A DNA stretch of 64,000 nt from Bacteroidia bacterium (GTDB lineage Bacteria > Bacteroidota > Bacteroidia > NS11-12g > UBA9320), in NCBI GenBank assembly GCA_018402155.1, contig JAGYJG010000001.1:1252198-1316197 (forward strand), written 5' to 3'. Shown in pieces: positions 27,006 to 35,699 of the stretch. A program made the position numbers and the translations under genes. Below the pieces are notes generated by a model that saw only the letters and a list, made by a program, of their open reading frames with translations, did not search any database and was not told where the DNA came from. Within the stretch, counting starts at the first letter, position 1. Each line of letters begins with the position of its first letter.

Positions 27006-29300
27006 CTACCGCAAGGGGTTATACGAAAATGACTTTACAGTGTAATTGAATGTACTATCATCCTTTAAGGTAATTGTAACGTCAAAATCACTTTTATCTG
27101 GCAAAGCAGATTTATCATACGTAGGTTTAAAAACCAAAGTAGGTGCACCATAGCCTTTCACAAAAGGTTCTACCTGCACAGGGATAGACTTACCGTCTTG
27201 TTTTACCTCCACTTTGGCATCATTTAGATCTCTATACAAAGCAAAAGTCCAATTACTGAAAAGCATTAGCTGAGGTACATGTCCTTTTGGAGGCCACAAA
27301 ATAGGCTCGTCTATATAAACTGTTGTATCAGCGCTACCACTATCATCCAACGCCCAAATGACAGCCATATTATTTGTGCTACCGTGGCCATAAACGCGAC
27401 CATTAGGATATAGTAACCATCGGCGGTTTCCTGCAGCAGGGTTTTTGTCATCCATGATATAGGTAATAGCAAGCGAGGTATTGGCATCTTTTATTAGTAA
27501 GGAGTGTTTTGCAGCATATGCACCCTCACTGCTCCAGCATCTCCAAGTCTTAGGTGGCTCATGACTCAAACCATTATTTGCTGTCATCATAAGTGCTGCC
27601 TTTTGACAATACTCATTTGTAGCCTCATCAAAAAGTACTTCTGGAACTCCAGCATTTCGTCTAAAGTAATTGACCCTATTTGCCACTTTCGATTGTATTT
27701 CAAGATCTAATGTACCTGGGTCGCAACCGCTGACTCTACCATTCCACGCATAGGATTTTATTTCATCTCCATTTAGGTCTTTACCTTGGGTTCGGGTATT
27801 AAAGTAATTTTCAAAAAAGTCTTCTCTAGCAATGAGCCTCTCTCGTTCGCTATGATCTACATTAGGTGCAAATTGTTTTTGATCTGCCATAACATCTCGT
27901 GCAGTGCTAAACCTATTTTCTGACACCAATAGACCAATATACTTATCATTGATATTTAGCAGTTTTTCGAGATTAGCTTCTGTTTTATCTTGTGCGTACT
28001 CATCTAGCATCAGGCTGTATAGTGCACCTTGTTCGTTTACATTTGTTCGCACTACTTCTTTTTCTGCTATCACCTTACTCCTCATAGCTTTTAAATCCAA
28101 GTTACTTGGGTATTTTGATAACGCTTGTTGCAGTATAAAGCTAGCATACGGCATTCCTTTTGTGTCAAAAGCAAAGTTGGTAATTACGTTCCATCTATCG
28201 GCTATACTATTTTCAGATGAGTCATTAGCAGTAGTGAGAATGTACTGATTTAAAACATGCTTAGCGCTTTCAAAATGGCTATATGTTTGAAAATACTCCG
28301 TTAATTTCCAGCGCACATTTTCTGGTTTATTTTCTACAAAAACATCAGTTTCTTTAATTTTGTCTACTTCTTTTCTTACAGATTTTGCAACTTTTTCTCT
28401 AACAAAAGTGCTAATTAATGTATCCGCCTCTACCATTCTATTCTTAATGATATGATTTTTGATAAGATACACGAACAAGGAGTTCTCTTTGCGAAGCAAA
28501 TCAGCATCTGCAGGGTCGTAAAACAATACTTCTTGGACATAGTCAAGCATTAAGCTGCTAGGTGGCATTGTTTTTATTTGATCTAAAACCACACTTTTAT
28601 GATAAAAGTTGAGTTTAGAGTCAAATTCAAATAGCTTCCTGCCCTCTGCTATCATATATTTTGCACTATCATAGTTTTTAGCTTGCCAAAATTTATCAGC
28701 GAAATAGATATAAGGGTCGATTACCTGTACAGCCTTTTCATTATTTTCTAGAATATCAGCAGCATACCACTGAAGCAATTGTTTATATATAGCCTCGCCA
28801 GTGGGAGTATCGAGGGAAGCAATCGCACTTTTACCTTGCATGAAATACGGATATCTTAGTGAGCTATCAAGCTCGTAAGCCAAGCCAAATAATTTAACAG
28901 CTTTTGCCATTTTATTTATATTGTATTGCGCTTCAGCTTCTTGAATTTGTCCTTTGACTACATTATCCAGCACGTTAGAAAAATCATATTCCAACATTTC
29001 TTTACCACCATCGCGTTTTTTCCCTTTGAGCATATATTTCACGGCAAGCTTCACAGCATCCTCGTTTTTACTGAGATAAATGGGATCCTTAGCTTGTTCA
29101 ATGTAAGCCTGCGCCAAATAGAAGTAAGTTTCAGGCTTCTTTTTTAGGTCCTTATCTTCTAAGGCATCAAGGCAAACCTTTTCCAATCTTTTGAAGTTTT
29201 CCATTTCTACGGCTTCCTTCATTTTATAAATTTGACCAAAAACTGAGTTGGCCACTAATAAGCTAATTGCTATTAATACGGATTTATAGATTAAATTCAT
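27006..29300 (-). CDS. Exported TPR-like protein with C-terminal CAP (SCP/PR-1) domain
   Basis: The ATG at 29300 starts a clear signal peptide (about 1-23, LVANSVFGQ) and avoids overlap with the upstream gene, so I prefer it to the in-frame start 81 nt earlier. About 450 residues of TPR-like helical repeats follow, then a CAP-like domain (about 520-680): VANRVNYFRRNAGVPEVLFD, ATNEYCQKAALMM, GLSHEPP and GNRRWLLYPNGRVYGHG. CAP domains in bacteria are often linked to cell-wall or protease-like functions, but the activity is uncertain. Third gene of an operon with the SAM hydroxide adenosyltransferase and the ABM-domain protein; no functional tie is obvious. Confidence 0.78.
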   Translation of the reverse strand: MNLIYKSVLIAISLLVANSVFGQIYKMKEAVEMENFKRLEKVCLDALEDKDLKKKPETYFYLAQAYIEQAKDPIYLSKNEDAVKLAVKYMLKGKKRDGGKEMLEYDFSNVLDNVVKGQIQEAEAQYNINKMAKAVKLFGLAYELDSSLRYPYFMQGKSAIASLDTPTGEAIYKQLLQWYAADILENNEKAVQVIDPYIYFADKFWQAKNYDSAKYMIAEGRKLFEFDSKLNFYHKSVVLDQIKTMPPSSLMLDYVQEVLFYDPADADLLRKENSLFVYLIKNHIIKNRMVEADTLISTFVREKVAKSVRKEVDKIKETDVFVENKPENVRWKLTEYFQTYSHFESAKHVLNQYILTTANDSSENSIADRWNVITNFAFDTKGMPYASFILQQALSKYPSNLDLKAMRSKVIAEKEVVRTNVNEQGALYSLMLDEYAQDKTEANLEKLLNINDKYIGLLVSENRFSTARDVMADQKQFAPNVDHSERERLIAREDFFENYFNTRTQGKDLNGDEIKSYAWNGRVSGCDPGTLDLEIQSKVANRVNYFRRNAGVPEVLFDEATNEYCQKAALMMTANNGLSHEPPKTWRCWSSEGAYAAKHSLLIKDANTSLAITYIMDDKNPAAGNRRWLLYPNGRVYGHGSTNNMAVIWALDDSGSADTTVYIDEPILWPPKGHVPQLMLFSNWTFALYRDLNDAKVEVKQDGKSIPVQVEPFVKGYGAPTLVFKPTYDKSALPDKSDFDVTITLKDDSTFNYTVKSFSYNPLR

Positions 29301-29317
29301 TTCTGCTACAATAATAT

Positions 29318-29602
29318 TTACTTTAAAGTCAAACTCCAAGCTATTGGTTTTTCTGCAAACAGAGCTTTGGTCTTTGGCCATACTTCCCCAAATAATTTTG
29401 AGTTGCGGTAGTCATCTAAATAGCTCTCTTTCAACCAAATACTGTGAGTAAAAACAATATTCGGATTTTTTGTGTCTTGGTATAATTTTACGTGAATAAC
29501 ACCAGGCATATTCGCAATATCGTTTTGAACAGTGTCAAAATATTCCAAAAAGTTGGTAATTTCTTCCTGTTTAAAGGTCATTTTTACTAATCGAAGTATC
29601 AT
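29318..29602 (-). CDS. ABM-domain protein (antibiotic biosynthesis monooxygenase-like)
   Basis: A 94-residue dimeric ferredoxin-like fold protein: MILRLVKMTFK, FLEYFDTVQNDIANMPGVIHVKL, FTHSIWLKESYLDDYRNSKLF. It matches the ABM superfamily (YgiN, heme- or quinol-acting small monooxygenases), a group in which many members lack a known substrate. Its ATG overlaps the TGA of the upstream SAM hydroxide adenosyltransferase gene, which supports this start and translational coupling. Confidence 0.75.
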   Translation of the reverse strand: MILRLVKMTFKQEEITNFLEYFDTVQNDIANMPGVIHVKLYQDTKNPNIVFTHSIWLKESYLDDYRNSKLFGEVWPKTKALFAEKPIAWSLTLK

Positions 29603-30363
29603 CGTTTTTTTATAATAATTGGTTTTGATTTCCTCAAATTTAGCATGTTTTTTGCACTACTTTGCTTAATTGCAATCACCAAAAACCCGTGGTCAGAAAA
29701 GTATCCTAGGCTGTCTCCCACCTCTGCATCTGCAAAATTTTCACTAATACTGTATAAACTAGTGTGTCTACTTAGCACAATTTCATACGACGAACTATTA
29801 ACAAAGGAATCGAAATCAAATTTAGAAACATTGGTATATGCATTACCAAAATGGTCTACAAAAAGTACAGTTCCACGCAATTCTAGTCCGTCATTAGTAG
29901 GTCTTTGTTTAATTTTCAATACAACACTTTCAGCTTTCCGAGCAACAGCCGCTAGTTCTTTATTACCCTTTAAATTCTGAATAAAAGGAAGGTAAACGTT
30001 TTGTATTTTCTGCTCATACTTTTCTGTAGGTATAAGGTAATACTCTTTAAACTCTTCGCCAAATATTAGTCCCAAAATACCATTATCTGGCGCTAAGAAA
30101 TAATGACCGTTATACTTGGCTGCAAGATGACCGTGAAATGAAGTTGCTACTACATTAGTAGCTAATATATGAATACTACCCTGGGGAAAATCTTGATATA
30201 CCATAGAACTCAGGTAGGCAGCCTCTACTATGTCAAAAGGTTCAATACCACTTGTTATTTCAATAAAAGGCATGTCTATACCGGCGCAATGCATCGCACC
30301 TCTAAAGGAAGCCATGTAATGAGAATCAGCTCCAAAGTCACTCAAAAAAGTTAGTACAGACAA
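29599..30363 (-). CDS. S-adenosyl-L-methionine hydroxide adenosyltransferase (DUF62 family)
   Basis: Members split SAM with water to adenosine and methionine, a reaction of unclear physiological role; related enzymes are fluorinase and chlorinase. Recognisable motifs are FLSDFGADSHYMASFRGAM (residues 6-24), VVATSFHG, APDNGILGLIF and VDHFGNAYTNV, all around the SAM site of the family. 254 residues is normal. The start is TTG at 30363; no in-frame ATG exists upstream. It heads an operon with the ABM and TPR-CAP genes. Confidence 0.88.
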   Translation of the reverse strand: MSVLTFLSDFGADSHYMASFRGAMHCAGIDMPFIEITSGIEPFDIVEAAYLSSMVYQDFPQGSIHILATNVVATSFHGHLAAKYNGHYFLAPDNGILGLIFGEEFKEYYLIPTEKYEQKIQNVYLPFIQNLKGNKELAAVARKAESVVLKIKQRPTNDGLELRGTVLFVDHFGNAYTNVSKFDFDSFVNSSSYEIVLSRHTSLYSISENFADAEVGDSLGYFSDHGFLVIAIKQSSAKNMLNLRKSKPIIIKKR

Positions 30364-30390
30364 TGTAATATATTTACCTATTTTAGCCGA

Positions 30391-30398
30391 CGAAAATA
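30391..30398 (-). promoter_or_regulatory. -7 promoter element of the SAM hydroxide adenosyltransferase operon
   Basis: Minus-strand TATTTTCG, 27 nt before the TTG start, in the 66-bp gap divergent from phoH. Confidence 0.5.
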
Positions 30399-30429
30399 AG
30401 GACAGAACCCAACATATTTATAAAAACCA

Positions 30430-31383
30430 TTGGCAGAAAGAAAATATTCCATTGAGGAAATCGACCCATCCCGTTTTTTTGGACCATACAATACTCATTT
30501 TAAGGTATATAAAGCTAAATATCCTTCTCTTTTACTTTCGAGCAGAGGCAATACAATAACAGTAAAAGGAGAAAATAAGGACATAGATGAATTTGTAAAA
30601 GCAGTGGACTCCATTATTAGATACATGCAAATAAATAAAAAAGTAACCCTAGCCGATGTAGAACGTTTAGTGCAAGGAGAGGAAAACCGTAGCCAAGTAG
30701 AGACTGGCGCAGAAAGAGGAATAATAATTCACGGGCAGAGCGGCAGAGTAATAACAGCACGCACAAAAAATCAACAAGAACTTGTAGACCAGGTAAACAA
30801 AAATGACTTGGTTTTTGCCATAGGCCCAGCAGGCACAGGAAAGACCTACACAGCAGTAGCCCTGGCTGTGCGTGCATTAAAAAATAAAGAGATAAAGCGT
30901 ATTATACTTTGTAGGCCTGCAGTAGAGGCCGGAGAGAGCTTAGGATTTTTACCTGGAGATATGAAAGATAAAGTAGACCCTTACCTGCGTCCACTTTACG
31001 ATGCCTTGGGCGACATGATTCCTCCTGAAAAAATGAAAGCATATATAGAAAAAGGAATCATTGAAGTGGCACCTCTAGCTTTTATGAGAGGCAGAACTCT
31101 CAATAATTGTTTTGCTATATTGGACGAAGGACAAAACGCAACCAATACACAATTGAAAATGTTTTTAACTCGGATGGGTCCAATATCAAAAGTAGTGGTA
31201 ACCGGCGATCTCAGTCAAATAGATTTACCACAGCGCGTGCAAAGTGGTTTGGAGCCTGCATTAAACTTACTAAAATCCGTAAACGGCATAGGTATTGTAA
31301 GACTGAATGAAAATGATGTTGTCCGACACAGACTGGTAAAAGATATAATAAAAGCATACCACAAACTTGACAAAACACCTTAA
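30430..31383 (+). CDS. PhoH family ATPase/ribonuclease-like protein
   Basis: PhoH proteins are cytoplasmic P-loop ATPases of the SF1-helicase-like group, connected with RNA processing. The 317-residue protein has a KH-like N-terminal segment (about 30-70), then the PhoH domain with KNQQELVDQV, Walker A GPAGTGKTYTA, CRPAVEAGESLGFLPG and Walker B FAILDEGQNA. The start codon is TTG at 30430; the following AERKYSIEEI fits the family start. It is divergent from the SAM hydroxide adenosyltransferase operon. Confidence 0.94.
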   Translation: MAERKYSIEEIDPSRFFGPYNTHFKVYKAKYPSLLLSSRGNTITVKGENKDIDEFVKAVDSIIRYMQINKKVTLADVERLVQGEENRSQVETGAERGIIIHGQSGRVITARTKNQQELVDQVNKNDLVFAIGPAGTGKTYTAVALAVRALKNKEIKRIILCRPAVEAGESLGFLPGDMKDKVDPYLRPLYDALGDMIPPEKMKAYIEKGIIEVAPLAFMRGRTLNNCFAILDEGQNATNTQLKMFLTRMGPISKVVVTGDLSQIDLPQRVQSGLEPALNLLKSVNGIGIVRLNENDVVRHRLVKDIIKAYHKLDKTP

Positions 31384-31578
31384 ATAAAAATAGATCTATT
31401 CATGTCTGATACTAATTATTATGGGATAAAAAAATATAGTTTTGTGTAAATTTTACCACAAAAAAAATATGCAAAGTACAGCCTACAATGCATTGAATAC
31501 AAAATATTTATATAAAACAAATTAATCTATTTGAAAACCTTCTAAATTGAAAAAATGTGTATATCTCAAAGTGGCTCA

Positions 31579-31612
31579 TTTTAACCGCTAACTATATTTG
31601 CAGCGGTTAAAA
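31579..31612 (+). promoter_or_regulatory. act operon promoter inside a perfect inverted repeat (putative operator)
   Basis: The -7 element TATATTTG (31593-31600) sits in the 12-nt centre of a perfect 11-bp inverted repeat: TTTTAACCGCT (31579-31589) and AGCGGTTAAAA (31602-31612). The predicted transcription start falls inside the right arm, about 24 nt before actA. A protein binding both arms would cover the promoter, so this looks like an operator. A 5' hairpin is less likely since the left arm lies upstream of the start site. Confidence 0.6.
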
Positions 31613-31630
31613 AGCAGAGAACCAAACTGA

Positions 31631-32560
31631 ATGATCAAGAAAAAAAAACAAGTTGCCCTGGCAACAATTTTCACATTAGTAAATACCTTATCTTATTCAC
31701 AAAATAATATGTCATCCTTTTATTCGGAATCAACATTCCTTGCATTAATTATCCTATCTGTGGTTTTGGCAGCTATTGCTGCATTACTATATGGCATAAA
31801 GAGACACTTAACTGTACTCAATAATGAGAAATTTAATGAACAAATAGAGCCATCATTTTATGATGCCAAGATACGACCGATAGTAGAAAAATGGAATCCA
31901 ACTATTGCAACTTTGATTGTTGCTGGAGCTTTATTAGTTATTTTGGGTGGTTTCGGATATAAATTTGGGATGGATGAAGTAGGGGTACAACAAGGATATG
32001 CACCATCTCAGCCTATCAATTTCAGCCATAAGATACACGCAGGTCAGTATGAGATAGATTGTAAATACTGCCACAGCACAGTAGAAAAGTCTAAGTCTGC
32101 AAGTATACCGTCACTAAATACATGTATGAACTGCCATAAGTATGTGAAAGCAGCTGAAAAATATAACGGGAAAACATCTCCAGAAATACAAAAAATATAT
32201 AACGCTATAGGGTATGATGGCGAAAATATGGAGTATATCGAGGGATATGAGCAAAAGCCAATTGAGTGGATACGCATACATAATTTGCCCGATTTAGCGT
32301 ACTTTAACCACTCACAACATGTCGTTGTTGGTAAATTAGATTGCCAAACGTGCCACGGACCAATAGAAGAGATGGAAAAAGTATACCAATACTCTACCTT
32401 ACAAATGGGTTGGTGTATTGATTGTCATAGAGAACGTGGCATAGATTCAGAAAACAACGATTACTACGAAGAGGCTCACAAGAACATGATAGCAGAAGGT
32501 AAAGATTTTATATCTGTTGCTGATAACGGAGGCTTAGAATGTAGCAAATGTCACTACTAA
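31631..32560 (+). CDS. actA: Alternative complex III subunit ActA (pentaheme cytochrome c)
   Basis: First gene of the alternative complex III, which oxidises menaquinol and reduces cytochrome c or a coupled oxidase. The 309-residue protein has two N-terminal hydrophobic segments (about 35-55 and 95-115) and five heme-binding CXXCH motifs: CKYCH, CMNCH, CQTCH, CIDCH and CSKCH, matching the five hemes of ActA. Hemes face the periplasm. The next gene starts 25 bp downstream, and all six act genes follow in canonical order. Confidence 0.92.
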   Translation: MIKKKKQVALATIFTLVNTLSYSQNNMSSFYSESTFLALIILSVVLAAIAALLYGIKRHLTVLNNEKFNEQIEPSFYDAKIRPIVEKWNPTIATLIVAGALLVILGGFGYKFGMDEVGVQQGYAPSQPINFSHKIHAGQYEIDCKYCHSTVEKSKSASIPSLNTCMNCHKYVKAAEKYNGKTSPEIQKIYNAIGYDGENMEYIEGYEQKPIEWIRIHNLPDLAYFNHSQHVVVGKLDCQTCHGPIEEMEKVYQYSTLQMGWCIDCHRERGIDSENNDYYEEAHKNMIAEGKDFISVADNGGLECSKCHY

Positions 32561-32585
32561 ATATTAACAAAAGAAAAACCACAAT

Positions 32586-35500
32586 ATGTCTTCAAATAAT
32601 TATTGGAAAGGGGTAGAAGAGTTAGACCAAACAAAGGAATTTGTATCTTCCAACGCCAACGAATTTTCAGAAGGATTACCACTAGATAAAGTCTTTTCAA
32701 ACGATGACTCAACACGAGCCAACAGACGTGACTTTTTAAAATATTTCGGATTTGGTTTAGGCGCTGTCACTTTAGCAGCTTGTAATAAAGCACCAATACG
32801 CAAGGCCATCCCTTATACTGAAAAACCTGACAATGTAACTCCAGGCGTGCCGCTATATTATGCGAGTAGCTCCGTAAGTAACACTGAGGGTTTTCCTGTT
32901 ATTGTAAAAGTGCGAGAAGGTAGACCCATAAAATTTGAGCCAAATAAAGAAGCCACTTATTTTGGGGGTGGTCTTGATGGCTTGGGACATTCAGCTATTC
33001 TTTCGTTGTATGATACGAATAGACTCCGAGGTCCCATGGTATCTGGTAAAAGAAAACCATTATCTTGGGAAGATTTTGATAAAGAGGTTAAACAAGGTCT
33101 TGCCAAAACCGTATCTTTAGGTAAGTCAATAGCCATAATCACCAATGGAAGCAACAGTTTGGTGACGAATAAAGCAATATCAGATTTCAAGGCTAAATAT
33201 AACAACACCGAAGTTATAGCTTACGAACCAATTTCCTACAGTGGTATTTTAAGAGCTAATACTAAATCCTTTGGCCAACGAATTATTCCTGCATATAATT
33301 TTGATCAAGCCGATGTTATTGTAAGTTTTGGAGCAGATTTCTTAGGTACGTGGATTAGTCCTATCAAATTTCACTCAGACTACAGCAAAAACAGAGTACC
33401 AAAAGAAGGTAAAATGTCTAAGCACTATCAATTTGAGTCGTTGATGTCTCTCACAGGTAGTAATGCTGATGTGCGCGTGCCCATGAAAATGAGTAATGTA
33501 GGTCAACACCTCATTGCACTATACAGGGAGTTAGGAGGCGCTACGCCTCACCAAGGTATGGAGGTTGCTGGCAACACTATAAAGGTAGCAGCAGCAGAAC
33601 TAAAAGCTGCTGGCAACAAAGGTTTAGTTGTGTGTGGAAGCAATAATGAAGCTGACCAACTGTTGGTAAACTCTATCAATATGATGCTAGGTTCGTATGG
33701 TACTTGTATAGACACTACAAACTATTATAAGGGTCAAACAGCAGATGAAGCAGACTTTAATGCATTTTTAACGAGAGCAAAATCTGGCAACTATGGTGCA
33801 GTTATAAATTTAGATACCAATCCACTCTATTCACACCCGGCTGCAAAAGAAGCATTTAATGCTATACCTATGCGTATAACTACTGCCCTCACACTGGATG
33901 AGACTTCAGTGAACGCAACACACATTGCTACTAACTTACACCCACTAGAAAATTGGGATGTAAAAGAACCCTATAAAGGCCGCTATGTTATTGCTCAACC
34001 CACTATTTCGCCTGTATTTGAGGGTAGATCCTCTGCAAGTTCGCTTGTAGCGTGGGCCGGCGGAGATGTAGCGGATAAAGCCGAAACTACACATGCTTAT
34101 AACTATACTAAACAGACTTTTGAGGCAATTGTAGGAGGTAATTTTAATAAAGCGCTAGAAATAGGAATTGTCGAAAATCTATCTGCTGCTTCTGTTCCTT
34201 CGTTTAATATAACTGGTAGAGCAGCAGCTGACGCTATAGCGACAAAAAAAGGCGTTGATACAGAACTTATTATTTATCAAAAAGTAGGCGTAAGAGATGG
34301 TGCTTTTGGTAATACCCCTTGGGCACATGAAATGCCAGATCCAGTAAGTAAAGTAACGTGGGATAACTACATTAGCATTGCTATGCCAGATGCAAAAGCC
34401 CAAGATTTGGAAACTGGAGATGTTGTAAAACTTACTACTAAGACTGGAACTATTGAGCTTCCGGTATTGGTACAACCCGGACAGACCAAGTCTACATACG
34501 GTATTGCTTTGGGTTATGGTAGATTGTTGCCAGAGGAAGTTAAAAATGATTTAAAAGATTTAGGCAAAAACGCCTATCCGTTAGTAGATATGACTGCGGG
34601 ATATTCAGATTATACCATAGGCGGTGTAAAACTAGAAAAGGTGCTAACTCCTTACAAATATGAGTTTGGAATAACACAAACGCATTACTCTATAGAAGGT
34701 AGAGATATAATACGTGAAGCAACACTCGATGAGTATAATAAAGACCCGAGATCTGGAAGCTACGTTCACAAGCCAAAAATGATTTCACTTTGGGATGATT
34801 ATGACTACAGCAAAGGCCACCATTGGGCTATGGCTATAGATTTAAATTCGTGCACTGGCTGCAGCGCTTGTATTGTAAGTTGTAGCATAGAAAATAACGT
34901 ACCAATAGTAGGAAGAGATGAAGTAAGACGCCGTCGTGAAATGCACTGGTTACGCATAGATAGGTATTATAGTTTTGAGGCGCCAAGCCAGAAAGATCTA
35001 AGTTTAAGTATCGTTCACGGTGGAGAACAAACCGTGGAGGCAGGTGAGCAAATGACTAGAGAAAAAGTAATGGAGGCATACTCTGCAGCATCAGAAGACA
35101 CTGACTCTGCATATGACTACTATCAGAATGTACGTGTTGCTCATCAACCTATGATGTGTCAACATTGCGATAATGCTCCTTGTGAAACAGTATGCCCTGT
35201 ACTAGCGACAACACACAGTAGCGAAGGACTAAACCAAATGACATACAACAGGTGCATAGGAACAAAGTACTGTGGAAATAACTGTCCTTATAAAGTACGT
35301 AGGTTTAACTGGTTCAGATATAACGAAAATGAGAAGTTTGATTATCACTTTAGTAATGATCTTGGGAAAATGGTAATTAACCCAGATGTAACGGTACGAT
35401 CTAGAGGAGTAATGGAAAAGTGTAGTTTCTGTGTTCAACGAATTCAGGCAACCAAATTGACAGCCAAGCGAGAAAATCGAAAAATGAAGACAGATGAATT

Positions 35501-35675
35501 TACCACTGCTTGTGCGCAGACATGCCCATCAAACGCCATAGTGTTTGGAGACCTCAATAATAAAGAAAGTGAGATAGCTAAACTTTATGCTAATGATAGA
35601 TCTTATCACGTGCTAGAAGAGTTAGGTGTAAAACCTTCTGTTCAGTATATGACTAAGATTAGAAACAAAAAATAA
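32586..35675 (+). CDS. actB: Alternative complex III subunit ActB (iron-sulfur, molybdopterin-oxidoreductase-like)
   Basis: ActB fuses a molybdopterin-oxidoreductase-like domain without cofactor to an NrfC-like iron-sulfur domain. The 1029 residues start with an internal Tat-type signal (Arg47-Arg48 in NRRDFLKYF) ending in a lipobox with Cys66 (TLAAC), so it should be a Tat-exported lipoprotein. The C-terminal third (from about residue 750) has four Cys clusters: CTGCSACIVSC, CQHCDNAPCETVCP, CIGTKYCGNNCP and CSFCVQRI with a later CAQTCP. These bind three 4Fe-4S clusters and one 3Fe-4S cluster in known ActB. They form the electron wire to the hemes. Confidence 0.94.
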   Translation: MSSNNYWKGVEELDQTKEFVSSNANEFSEGLPLDKVFSNDDSTRANRRDFLKYFGFGLGAVTLAACNKAPIRKAIPYTEKPDNVTPGVPLYYASSSVSNTEGFPVIVKVREGRPIKFEPNKEATYFGGGLDGLGHSAILSLYDTNRLRGPMVSGKRKPLSWEDFDKEVKQGLAKTVSLGKSIAIITNGSNSLVTNKAISDFKAKYNNTEVIAYEPISYSGILRANTKSFGQRIIPAYNFDQADVIVSFGADFLGTWISPIKFHSDYSKNRVPKEGKMSKHYQFESLMSLTGSNADVRVPMKMSNVGQHLIALYRELGGATPHQGMEVAGNTIKVAAAELKAAGNKGLVVCGSNNEADQLLVNSINMMLGSYGTCIDTTNYYKGQTADEADFNAFLTRAKSGNYGAVINLDTNPLYSHPAAKEAFNAIPMRITTALTLDETSVNATHIATNLHPLENWDVKEPYKGRYVIAQPTISPVFEGRSSASSLVAWAGGDVADKAETTHAYNYTKQTFEAIVGGNFNKALEIGIVENLSAASVPSFNITGRAAADAIATKKGVDTELIIYQKVGVRDGAFGNTPWAHEMPDPVSKVTWDNYISIAMPDAKAQDLETGDVVKLTTKTGTIELPVLVQPGQTKSTYGIALGYGRLLPEEVKNDLKDLGKNAYPLVDMTAGYSDYTIGGVKLEKVLTPYKYEFGITQTHYSIEGRDIIREATLDEYNKDPRSGSYVHKPKMISLWDDYDYSKGHHWAMAIDLNSCTGCSACIVSCSIENNVPIVGRDEVRRRREMHWLRIDRYYSFEAPSQKDLSLSIVHGGEQTVEAGEQMTREKVMEAYSAASEDTDSAYDYYQNVRVAHQPMMCQHCDNAPCETVCPVLATTHSSEGLNQMTYNRCIGTKYCGNNCPYKVRRFNWFRYNENEKFDYHFSNDLGKMVINPDVTVRSRGVMEKCSFCVQRIQATKLTAKRENRKMKTDEFTTACAQTCPSNAIVFGDLNNKESEIAKLYANDRSYHVLEELGVKPSVQYMTKIRNKK

Positions 35676-35699
35676 ACAAAACAAAGAGCACTAACAAAT

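Noticed and set aside
29301-29381. 81-nt longer start of the TPR-CAP gene
   Set aside because: It would overlap the upstream ABM gene and hide the obvious signal peptide that starts at 29300.
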